Below, piece by piece: positions 37,554-50,013 of a stretch of DNA of 64,000 nucleotides. The notes below the pieces were generated by a model. That model did no database searches and had not been told where the DNA came from. It worked only from the letters and a program-made list of their open reading frames with translations. The position numbers and the translations under genes are program-made. How positions within the stretch are numbered: the first letter of the stretch is position 1; every line of letters starts with the position of its first letter. Source of the DNA: Parus major (taxonomy: Eukaryota; Chordata; Aves; Passeriformes; Paridae); contig NC_031781.1 of the NCBI RefSeq assembly GCF_001522545.3, positions 13,279,706-13,343,705 of the forward strand. The letters run 5' to 3'.

Positions 37554-40500
37554 AGCCGTCTCGGACTGCTACGACATGGAAGCTGTAACAACAGTTACTC
37601 GTCAAATGGCTTAACATTTACTTCTTTGCACATCCTCATTCACCATAGCCTCTAATAAGCACAAAAAAAAAATTAAAAATATGACAGGTATAAAGATAAA
37701 TGTACAAGAATAAAATGTCTCACAGAAGTCCTTACCTTTCTGCAGGCAAAAAAAAAAACAAACCAAAACCCAAACCCCAAAGCGAAACACCCAAGCCAAA
37801 TAAAAAACCAATAACAAACCTAGACCCTTTTAAAAATGCAATACTTGGTATGTTCGGATTTCAAGACTGAAGGAGCTGAGATATTTGTGCATTTAAGACT
37901 CCCCATATGTGGCTTGCATGACTCACTGTTGCTTCAGATCATTTAACTGCTGTGCCCCATGACTTTTGCAATGAACACTGCCATGTATAGATGTTGAAAT
38001 ATGAAAAATGAGCAGCCTTTCCCGTTGAGATGAAGGTGTATTATGGCATGTTGCCCTCCTCCTCTTGTAGGATGTGCACAAAGACCTGTCAGAGGGATCT
38101 AGATTCCAAACGGGGAGGAGGAAGGAAAACCAAGGACAAAACCCACTAGCCCAGAAGATGCTCAAATAGTAAGTCATCACACTGATGAACTGATGACCCA
38201 ACTAGTTTCTCTCTCCCAGGCTTTGGCACAACACATTCAAGAGGGCTTCCCAGCTCTTGCAGCAAAAAGGGGAGACTGACGCTGTGCAACTTACAGAAAA
38301 ATACATTGTGGATGGAAGGAGGGTGGTGGTGTTATAAAAAGCAAAATGATCCAGATTTGGAGCTGGTATTGGCATGAGAACAAGTGAGAGAAACTGAGGT
38401 CAGATCCTGACTCCCTCAAATGCCTTGGAGGGCCCAGGGGGTGAAATCTTGTCTGTTTTCACCAGAAGCAGGGAAGAGGGAGCCCTGCCTCCTGGCAAGT
38501 GAGCGAGATGCAAAAACAAGGTCAAGCCTGTGGCATCTCTATAGCTCTGAGCACAGTCAGGCTGAGAGTCTGGAGGACCACAAGCAGCACAAGGCTCTGA
38601 TGGACATGCTGAACTGTGTAGATGCAGACTTGACACCTGGACCCAGTCACTGACTTCCCTGATCTGTGGCAAGGATTAGGACAAGTCAGCCCCTTCTCCA
38701 CTCCAGGTACCTTAAGCAGAGAGGTTCAGCTCTCCCACACAAACAGTGCTTGGCTGTGCAAGCAAATCATACACCCAAGTGTCCACAGCCCTGGGCAATC
38801 CCTTTTTCTCCTCAAAATCCTGGCAGATTTTGCTACAGCTGCTATGATGTGTCTTGGAAACCAACACTTCACCTGACCCTTCATATTGGTCTGGTGAACT
38901 GAAAAATCTGTAAATATCAGGAATTTACGCAGGAGAAAAATTCTCCAAGCTTGATGTCTGCAGGGATGAGAGAAGACTGGAGGGCAAGGTGTTTCCTCAG
39001 TTTGATGTTCTCTGCTCTCATCCTGTCCTGCAGGGATCGTGCTGGGATGAACAGGAGTGCATCCTCTATGCACCAACCCCACAACTAAGAACACCCTTCC
39101 GATTCAGTGGTTAGGAGAGGCAGGCACAAGCAGAATCCCTCTGTTGCTCTCCCTTGCTATGCTTTGAAGGCTTTTAGCCTGTGAAAAAGCAGCAGTAGAA
39201 GGATCTGTGCCTGCTGTTTCTGAGAACTCTGATTAAACATTCTGGGCAGAGGGACACAAACCCCTGGGAATGCTCTTGGGTCAGCACAACTCAGGCGGGC
39301 CTAGAGACTTATCACAGCCAGTAAATGTCCACTTGCAAGAGGCCAATTCCTCCCATTCTGGCTTTATGAGAGGTGTCCTTCCCTCTCAAACCTAGTTCTT
39401 TACACCTTGCACTCCCAAAGTCAGTGACTGCAATGAGGAGGATGAGGTTCATCAAAATGGAAACACTGACTATAGGTCACCACACTATGTTTCACTTGCA
39501 GCAGCAGCAATGCAAGGCAGAAGGGAGGCCAGAATACACAGGCATGTGGAAGATAGAAAAAAATGAAAAAGCAGCAAGCGGAGGTTTTCTGCTGTAGCAC
39601 TGGTAGTACAGCTGTATGTCTTGTACTGTTACTTTCTATAAATACAGACATGAAGAAGTTAAACAAATATAAAAGATGGTCAAGTGGTATTGATAAGGAA
39701 AGCTCAGATTTTCTGAGTTCCTTACAACAATATACTCCAGAACTGCTTTACAGAGACTATTTTAAAAAAAGTTAAAATCTATTTTAATCAGAAGAGTTCT
39801 TTAAGTATTTATCACTTTTCCTTATTTTCCTTATATTTAATGTTATTAATTCTTAAATTTTGCTGAAACTAGCAAGAACTCCTGTATGTTACATAACAAA
39901 GGGGCTGCAGATGATTGAGACCTCAAGAAAAATGAGTGAAGAGGCATTTGTGTGGTTTATAATCAAATTACATTTGCAAGAGAAAAGAAATTTCTCTAAA
40001 TTTCAGATGAAGCAAAATGTGTATAACTGCATAGGACATGCAGCATAGCTATGACTTAAAAGATGATTGCTTTAAATTCACATCTAACTGGCCTGCAAAG
40101 CAACCTGTTAAAAATACCATATGTTTTCCTACAGTTGAATATTCAACAGGAGACCTCTTTTTGTGTGTGCATTTCATACTTGCAAGATTTGCACCTGTAG
40201 TTTTGAGCACGTGATGCATTTGACAGACAGCTAATGGTGCTAATGAATTGCTCTGATCTGGGTGTGCAATTTATTGTGTGGGGGTGAAACACGTGTCTGT
40301 GGAAAGCAAGGTGGGTCTCAGGCTCTCAGATCCCAGTCTCTCTCCTCCATCAAGTATTGCACTTTAAAATACCCACTGACAAGTTCCCCAAGGAATTTTG
40401 TTTCTTGGGTTTGGCTCTGTCAGGCACACAGGTTAACTGCTTCTGGATCTACTGATATAAAAAGCAGCTCTATGATAATGAAAAAACATTTTGTTTTGAA

Positions 40501-40590
40501 ATCAGAAACGTGTGTGAATATTGATTTACATCAGTGCAGAAAATCTTTCCATCAAAGACTTTGGCTGTCTAGGAGAACTTATTTACTTAC

Positions 40591-40803
40591 AAAATTGAGA
40601 GATTGGAGCATCTATCTGGGGTACATTTCCTCCTTTAGCATTTAGCTTTTGCACTTGGGTAGGTGGCACAGGTTTGTGAGACTGGCCAGTGGCTCGGTAC
40701 ATGGCTTGGACCCACAGGATACGGTCCTGCTCATCGTCACTCGCAAAAATCACCGTGTCTCCTTCTTTCACAGCGTTGAAGAATGTTCTGCCACCATCCA
40801 AAC
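40591..40803 (-). CDS. CADPS: CADPS coding exon (window exon 5): PH domain end and linker
   Basis: At 213 nt this is the longest exon in the window. It encodes (G)[39 protein letters not shown] and a linker through [20 protein letters not shown] to [17 protein letters not shown] carries the tryptophan of the C-terminal PH helix. The linker wording separates CAPS1 from CAPS2, which I recall as KPVPAIQTQKLNPKGG. The acceptor is TTCCTGCCAG and the donor a perfect GTAAGT. Entry and exit are both phase 1 (exit T|, start of Tyr). Differences from remembered human CAPS1 are D for E and T for A near the start, and I for L in PQIDAP. Confidence 0.98.
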
Positions 40804-41868
40804 CTGGCAGGAAAGGAAGTGACAATGCAGTTTCACAGACTTTGAGGCCAGCCAGAAGATCTTCACCGGTTTCCCACCCCACCACTGCTCTGGTGTGTCA
40901 TCACCCAGTCCCATGCTGCTCCCAGCTCAGTCCCCTCCTCTGCACCAAACTCACCTGCAACACAGCCCACAGGTCCCAGGTAACCCAATTACTAAAACAT
41001 GCCCCAACACCCTCAGATTAATTGCTTCTCTCACCTACAGCTCCATCTGTGCAAGTCCCATGTGGCCACCGCTGGATCCCAATTAAAAATGGGGTTTGAG
41101 TGGGAAGCTCCCCATTAGACTGAAAGCATCAGTGCTCACAGTGCAGAAAAAGGTTCTTGGGTGATATCCTAATTTCTATCTTAGCCCTGATTTGGCACCC
41201 ATCTTCCCATCTCCCTGATAGGAGAGTTAAACTGGAATGAAGGTCTTGACAACCAACCTACATACTGTATCTTTTCTCATCTCCTCTGGGGATACCATTA
41301 CTCAGGGCGTGGTGAGGATCACCATGCTCAGCATGTTGCCTCACTGAAATAAAAGAAAAATAGTGCTCATCCACTTGAAGAAGGGTCTCAACCACCACCA
41401 GGTACCTCCAGGTAGCAGGGGCTTTCTGTCCCTGCCCCTTCCATACACTGACAACCATCCTAGAGAGAATACAGCAGGCAAAAATGCTGGCTTGGTCCCA
41501 TAAATATTTTCTACAATAAAGACAAGCATAGCTGCGAGCCTTTAATTTAGGGAATATAATCTGAAGGCACAGGTTAGAATCATTACTCAATTTGAGCATT
41601 CAGCTCACAAATAAATTTCATTGGGATTTAAGTGTCTAATTCACTTAGGCTCCCCAGAAGAGATGAGTCTTTCCCTCCTTTGGTGCAACTCCTAGCTCAG
41701 TCCCTTAGCTCTATTTATAGTAAAGTCATGCATAGCTAATGATCAGTATAAACACAAACATATTTAGAATAATGCTGATCACAGTTCAGCTGCAGGCAGG
41801 GAGAGGAAGAGAGAGGACTCCCTTTGGAGTGGTTAGCGCAGCAGCCGTGGGAGCTGCCAGCCCCGTAC
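40804..41868 (-). other. CADPS: CADPS intron between window exons 4 and 5
   Basis: 1.1 kb, GTACGG…CCTGCCAG, phase 1, splitting the PH domain. Nothing else seen. Confidence 0.93.
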
Positions 41869-41977
41869 CTGGCTGTGGGTCGGTGTAGTCCACAGTGTAT
41901 CCGTCGAGCTGCAGCAGCTCTTGAGGTTCTGCTTTTTTCTCCCGGTAGCTGCACATAGCAAATGTATATTGACTAAC
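41869..41977 (-). CDS. CADPS: CADPS coding exon (window exon 4): PH domain middle
   Basis: This 109-nt exon encodes [20 protein letters not shown], then [16 protein letters not shown] plus one base of Gly, the central beta strands of the PH domain. The acceptor is TTCCTCAG and the donor GTACGG. Entry is phase 0 and exit is phase 1. The sequence is identical to mammalian CAPS1 as remembered. CpG-containing synonymous codons (GACGGA, CACCGACC) make it locally GC-richer than its flanks, as expected for a conserved coding exon. Confidence 0.97.
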
Positions 41978-42454
41978 CTGAGGAAAATCACAAAGCTAAG
42001 ATGGCACCGGGTGACCACCACAAGGCAATCCGAAGCGCTTACGAACGCCGCACGCCGACAGCGTGTTTGCAGGGGCTGGGGGTGGTGGGGTAATTTGGAT
42101 GCTCATTGCCCATTAGAGACACACTAAACTTTTTACCAGGCTTTTGCAGAGCCCTCTCTTAGCACACCCTGCTGCAGCACGCATCTGATTCTCCGCATCA
42201 GTACATACAGCGGTTTAATTTCCTCCAAAAGATGAAGCTCCACGGCTTAAAACCCTCTATCATTCATCCCCAGACAAGTGCAAGAGTGACACCCTGTCAC
42301 AAACAATGTGAGCTAAATTGCTAGGTGCCAGTCATATTAAAGCAATCTTAAGATCCCACTGATCTCGGCAGTTGTTGTCATCAGTGCTGTAAATGGCAGC
42401 TCTCACTCCTCTGAGGTACCATCTGCATGACACGATACATTCAATGTCAAGCTC

Positions 42455-42620
42455 TTGACGGAAGCCGACTCAGCTGCGGGGGCTCTGCCAGGCTCCCGAA
42501 TCGCCTTTAGGAGCCCATCAGGCCGCATCAAGAGCCCGCGCGTACTCGGCGTGCCGCAATCTGGATGGTCGGCAAGGAGCTCATCCAGGGAGGAGAGGAG
42601 AGGATTCTCCGTGCCCCAGG
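42455..42620. promoter_or_regulatory. CpG-rich patch in intron
   Basis: About a dozen CpGs in 165 nt (for example GCTGCGGGGGC, GAATCGCC, AGCCCGCGCGTACTCGGCGT) in otherwise CpG-poor intron. Both strands carry open frames, but neither has splice sites that fit the phase 0 intron. Could be an enhancer or an unmethylated island. Confidence 0.3.
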
Positions 42621-45600
42621 CTAGGAACTCACAGGGAAATTTACTGTCAAATGATTTCAAATGACTTTGTTAAGGTTGTGTCACATTCTGGACGCCTGAC
42701 GTAATTTTATTCGTCTGGACATTTTCTTGACCTCTGGAGGAAACTTTAAAACTCTGGTGGGTGGCAATGAATTGTGCTTGTCATTTTTTGGAAGTTGAAA
42801 GAGATCCTGAAAGATGGGAGCACGGCTGGGCTGGGGAGGGCTTGCCTTCAAACTCCAGCCAAATTTCTTGGCTACAAAGATACCTGCAGCACTTATTTTG
42901 GTGGCATCTCTCACTGATAAAATGAAATTTATTGAAGCTGGGGGACCCATCTATTGGCACAGCGTCTCCCAGTCACCACTCGGTTTATTGCTGCCCTCTA
43001 TGGGATTCTGCTCGCTGCCAGCCTGCTCCAGCAGCCCTGCCTGCACCGAGCCTTCCTCCAGGAACAGCTCCAAAAGCTACCTAAGAATAAACTCTATCAT
43101 TAACACATTTGTGGGAGTAAGACTAAAAGTGATGCTTTAAGCATCTTGCATCCTCCTTAAAACTACCAGCACTGACGGAAGATTGACAAGTAGCAGACCA
43201 ATAGCAGGAGCACACCAGTGCATATTCCCTGTTCTGAACTTTGCATGCCTACCATCGTATGGGCAACACAAAAATTAAAAAGATTAACACGAAGGAATCT
43301 AAAAATAACCCAGTGCCCCACAGCACAACATTCAGACTCCTGCGGTGCTCATTCAGTCGTACTTGCAGTATGTTGCTGCCATCTCCTGGAGAAACTCTGG
43401 AATGTGCTTTATTTATGGGAAAATCCTAGAGATCTCGTCTGAGCGGTAAGGATTTGATTTCTCTGTGTTAGACAGCCTGAACTTCAGGGACTGCATGAAA
43501 AATGCAATTCCTGAAATGAGTCAGTGCTAACCTACGCTGACATTTATTGAAAACCTTAATACCACTAATTCTTTTTTTCCTTCTCCTGTATGGTCTATAG
43601 CAACAGGTAAATTTATCAGTAGTTCAGCTGTTCTCTGACCCTGAACATTATGTCTGAATTTTGGTCTCTTCTTCATATACAATTCCACTCCTCTTTGGAC
43701 CCAGGAAATACTCTTTTGCCCTAGCAATAAGACAAACACATCAGCACAGTGGCAACATAGGGAAAAAGGCATTTCAGAGCTTGTATTTCTCATAGTAAAG
43801 GTTATAAACAGCAGGTGTAGACAGTAGGCTCTGGTGGAGCCATCCTGGGACAGAGGCAAAGCAAACTGGTCTCTCCTGTTAGGATGCACAGGATTTCTTT
43901 GAAAGAACATTGTTACCAGAAGAAACCTTGAAGAGAAACCTACAGGTGGGTCTACAACACACAGTGAGCCAAAGTTCCTCCAGGTTCACATCCTCCTTCT
44001 TTATTCACACAGCCGAGAAGCCCAAGCTCAGGAATGCCACAAAGCTTACTGGCAGGAGCAAGCAAGGATCAGGTTGGAGAGAGGACAAAGCTAATGATGA
44101 CCTCTGGAAGAGGTGCCAACTGTGCCATGCACAGTGCCTGCACCTAAACAACTCAAGCTACTGACTTCAAGGACTGACAGACCCAGCCTGTGTGCCCTAT
44201 CCTGCTGCCTAGAGCATTTACTGCTTGGGCTCAGACAGAAGTTGGTGCCATGGCCGCAAGTGCAATGTGGCTCCCTCCATTTCCAGGCAGTGGTGAAGCC
44301 AAGCCCAAGAAAATGGGATTCTAGAAAGCTCAGTATGTCACAGTTGTGCTTTGCTGCTAAACAGCACCACAGGGTCAAGAGGAGATTGCACTTGCCTTTC
44401 ATCAGTCCCCCAAAATACTGTTTTACAGAGCCTTCTCTCTGTAAAGCTCAAAAGTGGCCAGACAAGTGAAACAGTTAATAGCAGAAATTAATCTTACAGC
44501 CTGCTGAGTTCACTCTGAACCATAGCTGAGTATGAGAGTGAGCGAGCAGATGGGATGGGCAAGATGAATGGTTTGAGTAATTGGAAAAAACACAGCTACA
44601 GAGAGGAAACTGAAGGAAGACAGAGGAGAAATCTCTGCCCAGTGAGGGACAAACTCTCAAAGCAGCTGGGATTTCATCCAGGGACTTGATGACAGCCAGG
44701 AAAGGAGCATCTAAGGAAGCTGAACTGAGAGAAAGTAAAAGAAGGGAACTAATCCAAGGCACCCCTGGTTGGTTCATTACAAAAAAGGGAAAACACTTGG
44801 AGAAATAATTTGAGACAAAAGAACATAAGGGAAAAAATGGTAGGGAAAAAGACAAAGAAATTCAGGAAAGGGGAAGCAGACAGCAGGAGACAAATGCCAA
44901 AGTTCACTATTCCCAGGCTACTAAATTAAATCTGACTTTCTTGGCACTTGACCATATTCTGTCACCAGCTATACAATCCAACTGATTAATAAATACAGCA
45001 GATATGCATTAACTAGTCCTGACTTTGTCCTGGTTTCTCCACCAGAGACTGCTGCTCTAGCAAGCACTGCTTTCCCCAGAATCCTGCTCAAACCTGTTAA
45101 TTGTCATGCCTCACACTCCCAACTCAGTCATTTGCTTCCCCTTTTTTACTGTTGACACAACACCGCCCTACTTGGGTTAAATTCTTAAATGGACCTTTTC
45201 TAAATTAACAGCATGCATTTTGTCCCAAGGGAGAGAAACCGTGTGAAGATACTGCCAGCTGTAATACAGCTTTCCACTTTGATGGGAGACTCTTGTCCTC
45301 TGGTTGCAGCTGTACATTGCCTCCCAAGCCCTTTCCTGACACAAATGAGCAGAGGAAATGATCTAGCTTAAAGAAAAGAACGTGAAAACAACAGTTTTCA
45401 CATCTCAGCATATCCATTCAGCTCTAAAATACTGCACAAAACAGTTGTCCCAGCTTCTCTCTTCAGGCAGGAGATTTATGTGCTCTCCTGGGCAGGGCTG
45501 TGTGGTGGGACTTCGTCCTGTGTGAGTATGGACAGGTATGCAGGACTTACTGCAGCCAGTGTAACAATCTGTGGCATCAGTTTAACCAGAAGTTTCCAGA

Positions 45601-46480
45601 TATTTTGTATGTATCATCACACTCGATATTTCACAATAATCACCATCTATGCCTAGTTCTCAGCAAGGGTCTAAGAGAAAACATTATTTAATATGATTAT
45701 GGGGACCAGCTATGGGTCATTCACCTCAGCTTGAAGACCACAGTCTAGGACTGCTGGTGTACCACACTGCAGTTCTGCAGAATTATTTTCAATTTCTGGG
45801 TGATATTCAGACTTAGTGAACACTTACTTCATTTCATTTTATCCCGAGTCAGCTGAGTTTTGCTAAAAGCAAGAACTGTCACTGTTAGTCTAAATGATAC
45901 TGAGTTTAGGGAGTCTGTCACTAGAACAATAGATCCAGGCGTAGACACTGCAACTGGTTTTAATCTGCAGAGAGTTGATCTGGTTCCAGCAACATTCTGC
46001 AAACACCATCAGACACAATCAGCTGAAAACTGCTTCAAGCTACTCAGCAGACATGTCATCCAGGTACCATGGAGTGTTACTTCCCATATGCTGCCAGAGC
46101 ACAGAAATGGGGTTATGATAAGAGATGAACAGATTCAGTCTGAAATCTCAGTGTAATTAATTCACTTGCCCTTAAAAATCATTATAAGAAATTTCCTAAT
46201 GCAAAGACAGCAAACCCACCAGAACCAACCATGGTGTTATTGCCAGTACAGCACATTAGACCTTGCAAAGAATTAATACAAGCTCTGTCAGCTATCAAAA
46301 ATCCCAGCTTTTGCACGAGGGTCTAATTGGCAAACTGGCTGAAATTTGTGTGCTGTGCTGAAGCAGCTGATGCAGCAACTTAAGAAATACTTACTTACAA
46401 CATCTGCAATGGATGCACATTTTCTTTCCTAACCAGTGACGGAGAACTTTGCCCTAAATAGCTTAATTGCTTTTGCTTAC

Positions 46481-46586
46481 CACTGCCACTGGCATTACTG
46501 TCGCCTTTACGAAGCATTTTCCTCGCTTGTGATGCTGCGGACCATTTCCATCCAAGCTCAGGGCCATATTCTGCCATCATTTTCAC
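46481..46586 (-). other. Exon-like stretch with strong donor, not compatible with the CADPS frame
   Basis: On the CADPS sense strand an ATG-started frame (MKMMAEYGPELGWKWSAASQ, then ARKMLRKGDSNASGS) runs into a strong donor G|GTAAGC at 46480. It exits in phase 1, whereas the next CADPS exon needs phase 0; joining them gives an immediate TAG. It may be a non-coding exon, part of a conserved element, or chance. Confidence 0.2.
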
Positions 46587-49500
46587 ACTGCATATCTCAG
46601 GATTTAAAATTAGGCAAGTAACGAGTCTCTGCCATGTAATTTACATCTAATCAGTATTCTGCTCTTCTGCTGCTCATCTCAAAGGGTGTCTATGAGAAGG
46701 GTGGGCAGTGTACGGAGAGGACTGCGATTCATTCGGAAGGGAAAACTAACCCCTCTTAATGCACAGATCGGTGCCGGAGGAGCACACATGCTTGCTCTGC
46801 CAGCCATGCCATGCCACAACCCTTCCCCGAGGGCTTGAGCCAAATCCACCCAGCAAGGCAGGTGCTGGAGAGTTGAGGCTCAGGTCTAGAAATGACACAA
46901 AGGAACCACTCGCACTCACTACACCCAAACAAATCACTCCTGTATAACCCTTGCAGTTACACAGACACAGAAGGTGCGAGGGATTATTCCACCCAAATTA
47001 CAAGGCAGTTATTGCTCCTTTCCCCTTCTCTCCAGGGCTTAGACAAGCCAAGTAGCAGTGGAAGCGCTCCCAGCAGAGCTGCTTTCTCTCCATACGCGCG
47101 CAAAGCCTCCGTTCATGGCGGCAAGGCATCACTGACACAAAAGAGACAAACTGCCATCAACACCTTCCTCCTTGGTGCCACCCATGCAGTTTGGCACTTT
47201 TGTGCCTTGTTTAAATAGTTATGAAGAGTTTGAGCATTTATTACCACGAATTTCTTAACCACTGGCACCAGAAGACAGAGTGGTACCAGCCAATAGCACT
47301 GAAGGAACCAAGGCTGTGTCCATCTGACAGAGGGAGAGAGCACCAGACCATGAGGGGGAGGTTATTCTGCAAGCAGCAGGAGAGGAAACAGCTGCAATAG
47401 AACATGCTACAGGTAAGGGACAGAGACAAGGGATCAGAAAGGAAATGTGTAGTTACTCCTCCAAACAGCCCTGCCCTCCTGGCAGTGTCAGGGACTGACC
47501 AGACCACTACCTGCCAAATGGACTTCATGATTTGGGCTCTATCTCTCAGCTCTGGTGCAGACAGGAGCCTGGTGTGGATCAAGCTCCTGAAAGAGGGGCT
47601 GCTCCTTGTTCATTCTCTGCAACAAGGGCCAGCTCACCTTCCTGCAGGGGTTATTTTCTGCCTCTGGTTTAGCAGAGTTCAGAGCACCCTGGACATCAAC
47701 ACCTTTACTGCCAATCCCTGTTCGTATCAGCACCCATCCTTTGCATTGCATGAAAAGCAAATGACAAACATACGGACAGCAAAGTATTTTTATTCCATCT
47801 TTATTGCCTGCTGACATGTTCAATATGCTCAAACTACATCTGAGGGACTGCATAGAGAGTGTTTCTTGTTTATATTTGATGTACGGCAGAACACTTTACA
47901 TTGCACCAAATGTTGAGCAAACGGTAACATAACAGAGAAGCTGCAGTGGCAGCTGGAATTTCTGAGGTGGGCTACAGAGACTCTCTGGGGGCAAAAGTCT
48001 GCTCATCTTATTCAAATGAATTGCTTTTCTGGCCAAATTCTGCTCTGATATGCCAACTGACGAATACAGACCTAGTAACATGAGAAAACATGGAATAACT
48101 CTGAGAGCTTCAATCCCACAGCAAGCTGAAGAATATATAGCAGCTTAAAACCAGAGAAGCAACTGCAACCACACTGAATGGCCAGAAGGCTCTGAGAGAG
48201 ATGAGGGAATCCATGTCCAAACCTGCAAACCCTTGCACAGAAGAGTATCAACAGAATTATTTGTGGGAGAAATGAGGTTAGGAAAAATGACTCTGCTTTG
48301 GAGCATCCCTGTTCACAGGGAAAAAAAGAACTGAGAACTTGGTCTAACAGGACTGAATTGTCTCTCAGGGAAAAGCAATACCAGTTGCACTACAGGTGAT
48401 CATGGACTGCCATACCACTTCTAACTTCATTTCAGAACATAATAAAGGAAACCTACAGAGAAAAGCAACCCTTCAATCTCTGCCCAAGAACAGGATCAGT
48501 ATATAATGTTCCCAAAAGGGAAAGGCAGACAGAGGCATCCTGTGGCTGCTCTACACTACCTCCCCGCTCTGCATGGCCATTTTGACCCCATGTGGAATAC
48601 AAAATGAGCACTTAAATTGTCTCTGCTGATCATACTTGATTATGGGAATAGGTACTCAACGGGTCTCTCTAAATAGCCTCTTACTTACATGGGTCCTACA
48701 CATCATAAATCCCCTTTACTTCCTATGGACGGGTTTCCTTATCTGCCTCATAGTTTCATGCTATGGAAGCCAGCAAAAGGGCTAAAAGGAGAATAAATAC
48801 AATTAAACTTCCTACTGAGACAGTTGAACTTGGAACATTAATTAGCACAACAGAAACAGCTTATACCAGGTATTTAGGACCAGAGAAAGCAGGTGTCTAA
48901 GGTGGAAGAGGGACTGCTTGGACTCCTGCCCTTACCAGCACAGGACAGACAGCACACAAGCATGCTCCAAATGTGGAGTCTGGTGTCATCTCTGTTCTTA
49001 CACTTTGCCCCTCTACAACTGACCTGCCATCTGCTTCAGCAGCAGCAGGGTTTTACCCTCTGACCTGATCAGTTTGGATCTGTGTTGCCACAAGATCTCA
49101 GTTGGATCCCGTGTTATTCCATCAGAGCATCTCTGTGTTGCTTTCATAAAAAACCCTGAACAAAGGCTTTGTTCCTCACACTTGGAGACAACACACCCTG
49201 AGAGTGCAGAGAGGAGGGGGAGAGGTGGACCCAAGAGGGCTGTGACTTCCTTAGGCTGGTGTCACCCACACTGGGGCCACACACTTCTGTGGCCAATGCA
49301 GCGGTTTCACCTGCTCTTGGAAAGTGAGGGAACACCTAACACACGAAGTACTGACCAGATCCTTTCTGGTTACAGAGGACATCTGCCCGTTTCCTTGAAA
49401 TTCTTAGCAGTAGTCAAGTATACAGGTCTACTGAAACTGGGAGGGCAAAAAGTGGAAACAAGAAAAAAGGGAAAAAAGGAAGACACTGCAAAATGGTGAC

Positions 49501-49946
49501 TGCAAAATGATCAGTGAGAGCTGTAGACAATGAGAAGCAGTAATAAATGTGAAGGCAAGATAAATGCCAAGAATGATTTGTTTCTGACTCTGACATAGCC
49601 ACTGATAAAACTTCAAATGGGCTCCAAATTCAACCTGGAGGTTCAAAAGTGAGCCAAAGAACCTCCAACCAAGACAGACTGAGCTTCCTCCTCACCTCAT
49701 TAATTCCTCATTAAAATTGATTCTCCATTTTATCAAGCATTCAAGCGCATCTGGAAACTCATGGCTGTAAGTCTGCAACTGGGATATCCTTGAGAACACC
49801 CATACATTTAGAAAAGAATCCATGACTAACAGATACCCTACACAGAACCACAGCTCAGCTCAATCACATGGCACTGAAAATGGCCAGAGGACAGACTCAA
49901 GTATCTCATGCTGTGATTTAAGATCACCTCTAGTTACATCTGTTAC

Positions 49947-50013
49947 CTGGACCAGGACAAAGAATCGTTTCTTCCATCTCTTCCAAACATTTTTACCAAT
50001 GGCCCATAAATAC
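49947..50013 (-). CDS. CADPS: CADPS coding exon (window exon 3): start of the PH domain
   Basis: This 67-nt exon encodes (G)[18 protein letters not shown] and VLVQ, the first two beta strands of the PH domain. The basic cluster KRWKKR is the kind of surface that binds acidic phospholipids; the CAPS1 PH domain is known to bind PI(4,5)P2, which recruits the protein to the plasma membrane and dense-core vesicles. The acceptor is CTCCTAG and the donor GTAACA. Entry is phase 2 and exit is phase 0 after CAG. The sequence is identical to mammalian CAPS1 as remembered. Confidence 0.97.

Larger units (their letters stand above)
29343..40590 (-). other. CADPS: CADPS intron between window exons 5 and 6
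   Basis: At 11.2 kb this is the longest complete intron in the window, GTAAGT…AATGAACAG, phase 1. It contains the 12-bp minisatellite near 34.2-34.4 kb, a TTTC/TTCA simple repeat near 35.1 kb, an alternating purine-pyrimidine run at 37530, and two stretches that look like conserved non-coding elements (29970-30190 and 31200-31480). Confidence 0.9.
41978..49946 (-). other. CADPS: CADPS intron between window exons 3 and 4
   Basis: 8.0 kb, GTAACA…TTCCTCAG, phase 0. It holds a CpG-rich patch at 42455-42620 and an exon-like stretch ending in a good donor at 46480 (both listed separately). No exon that fits the CADPS frame was found. Confidence 0.9.
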
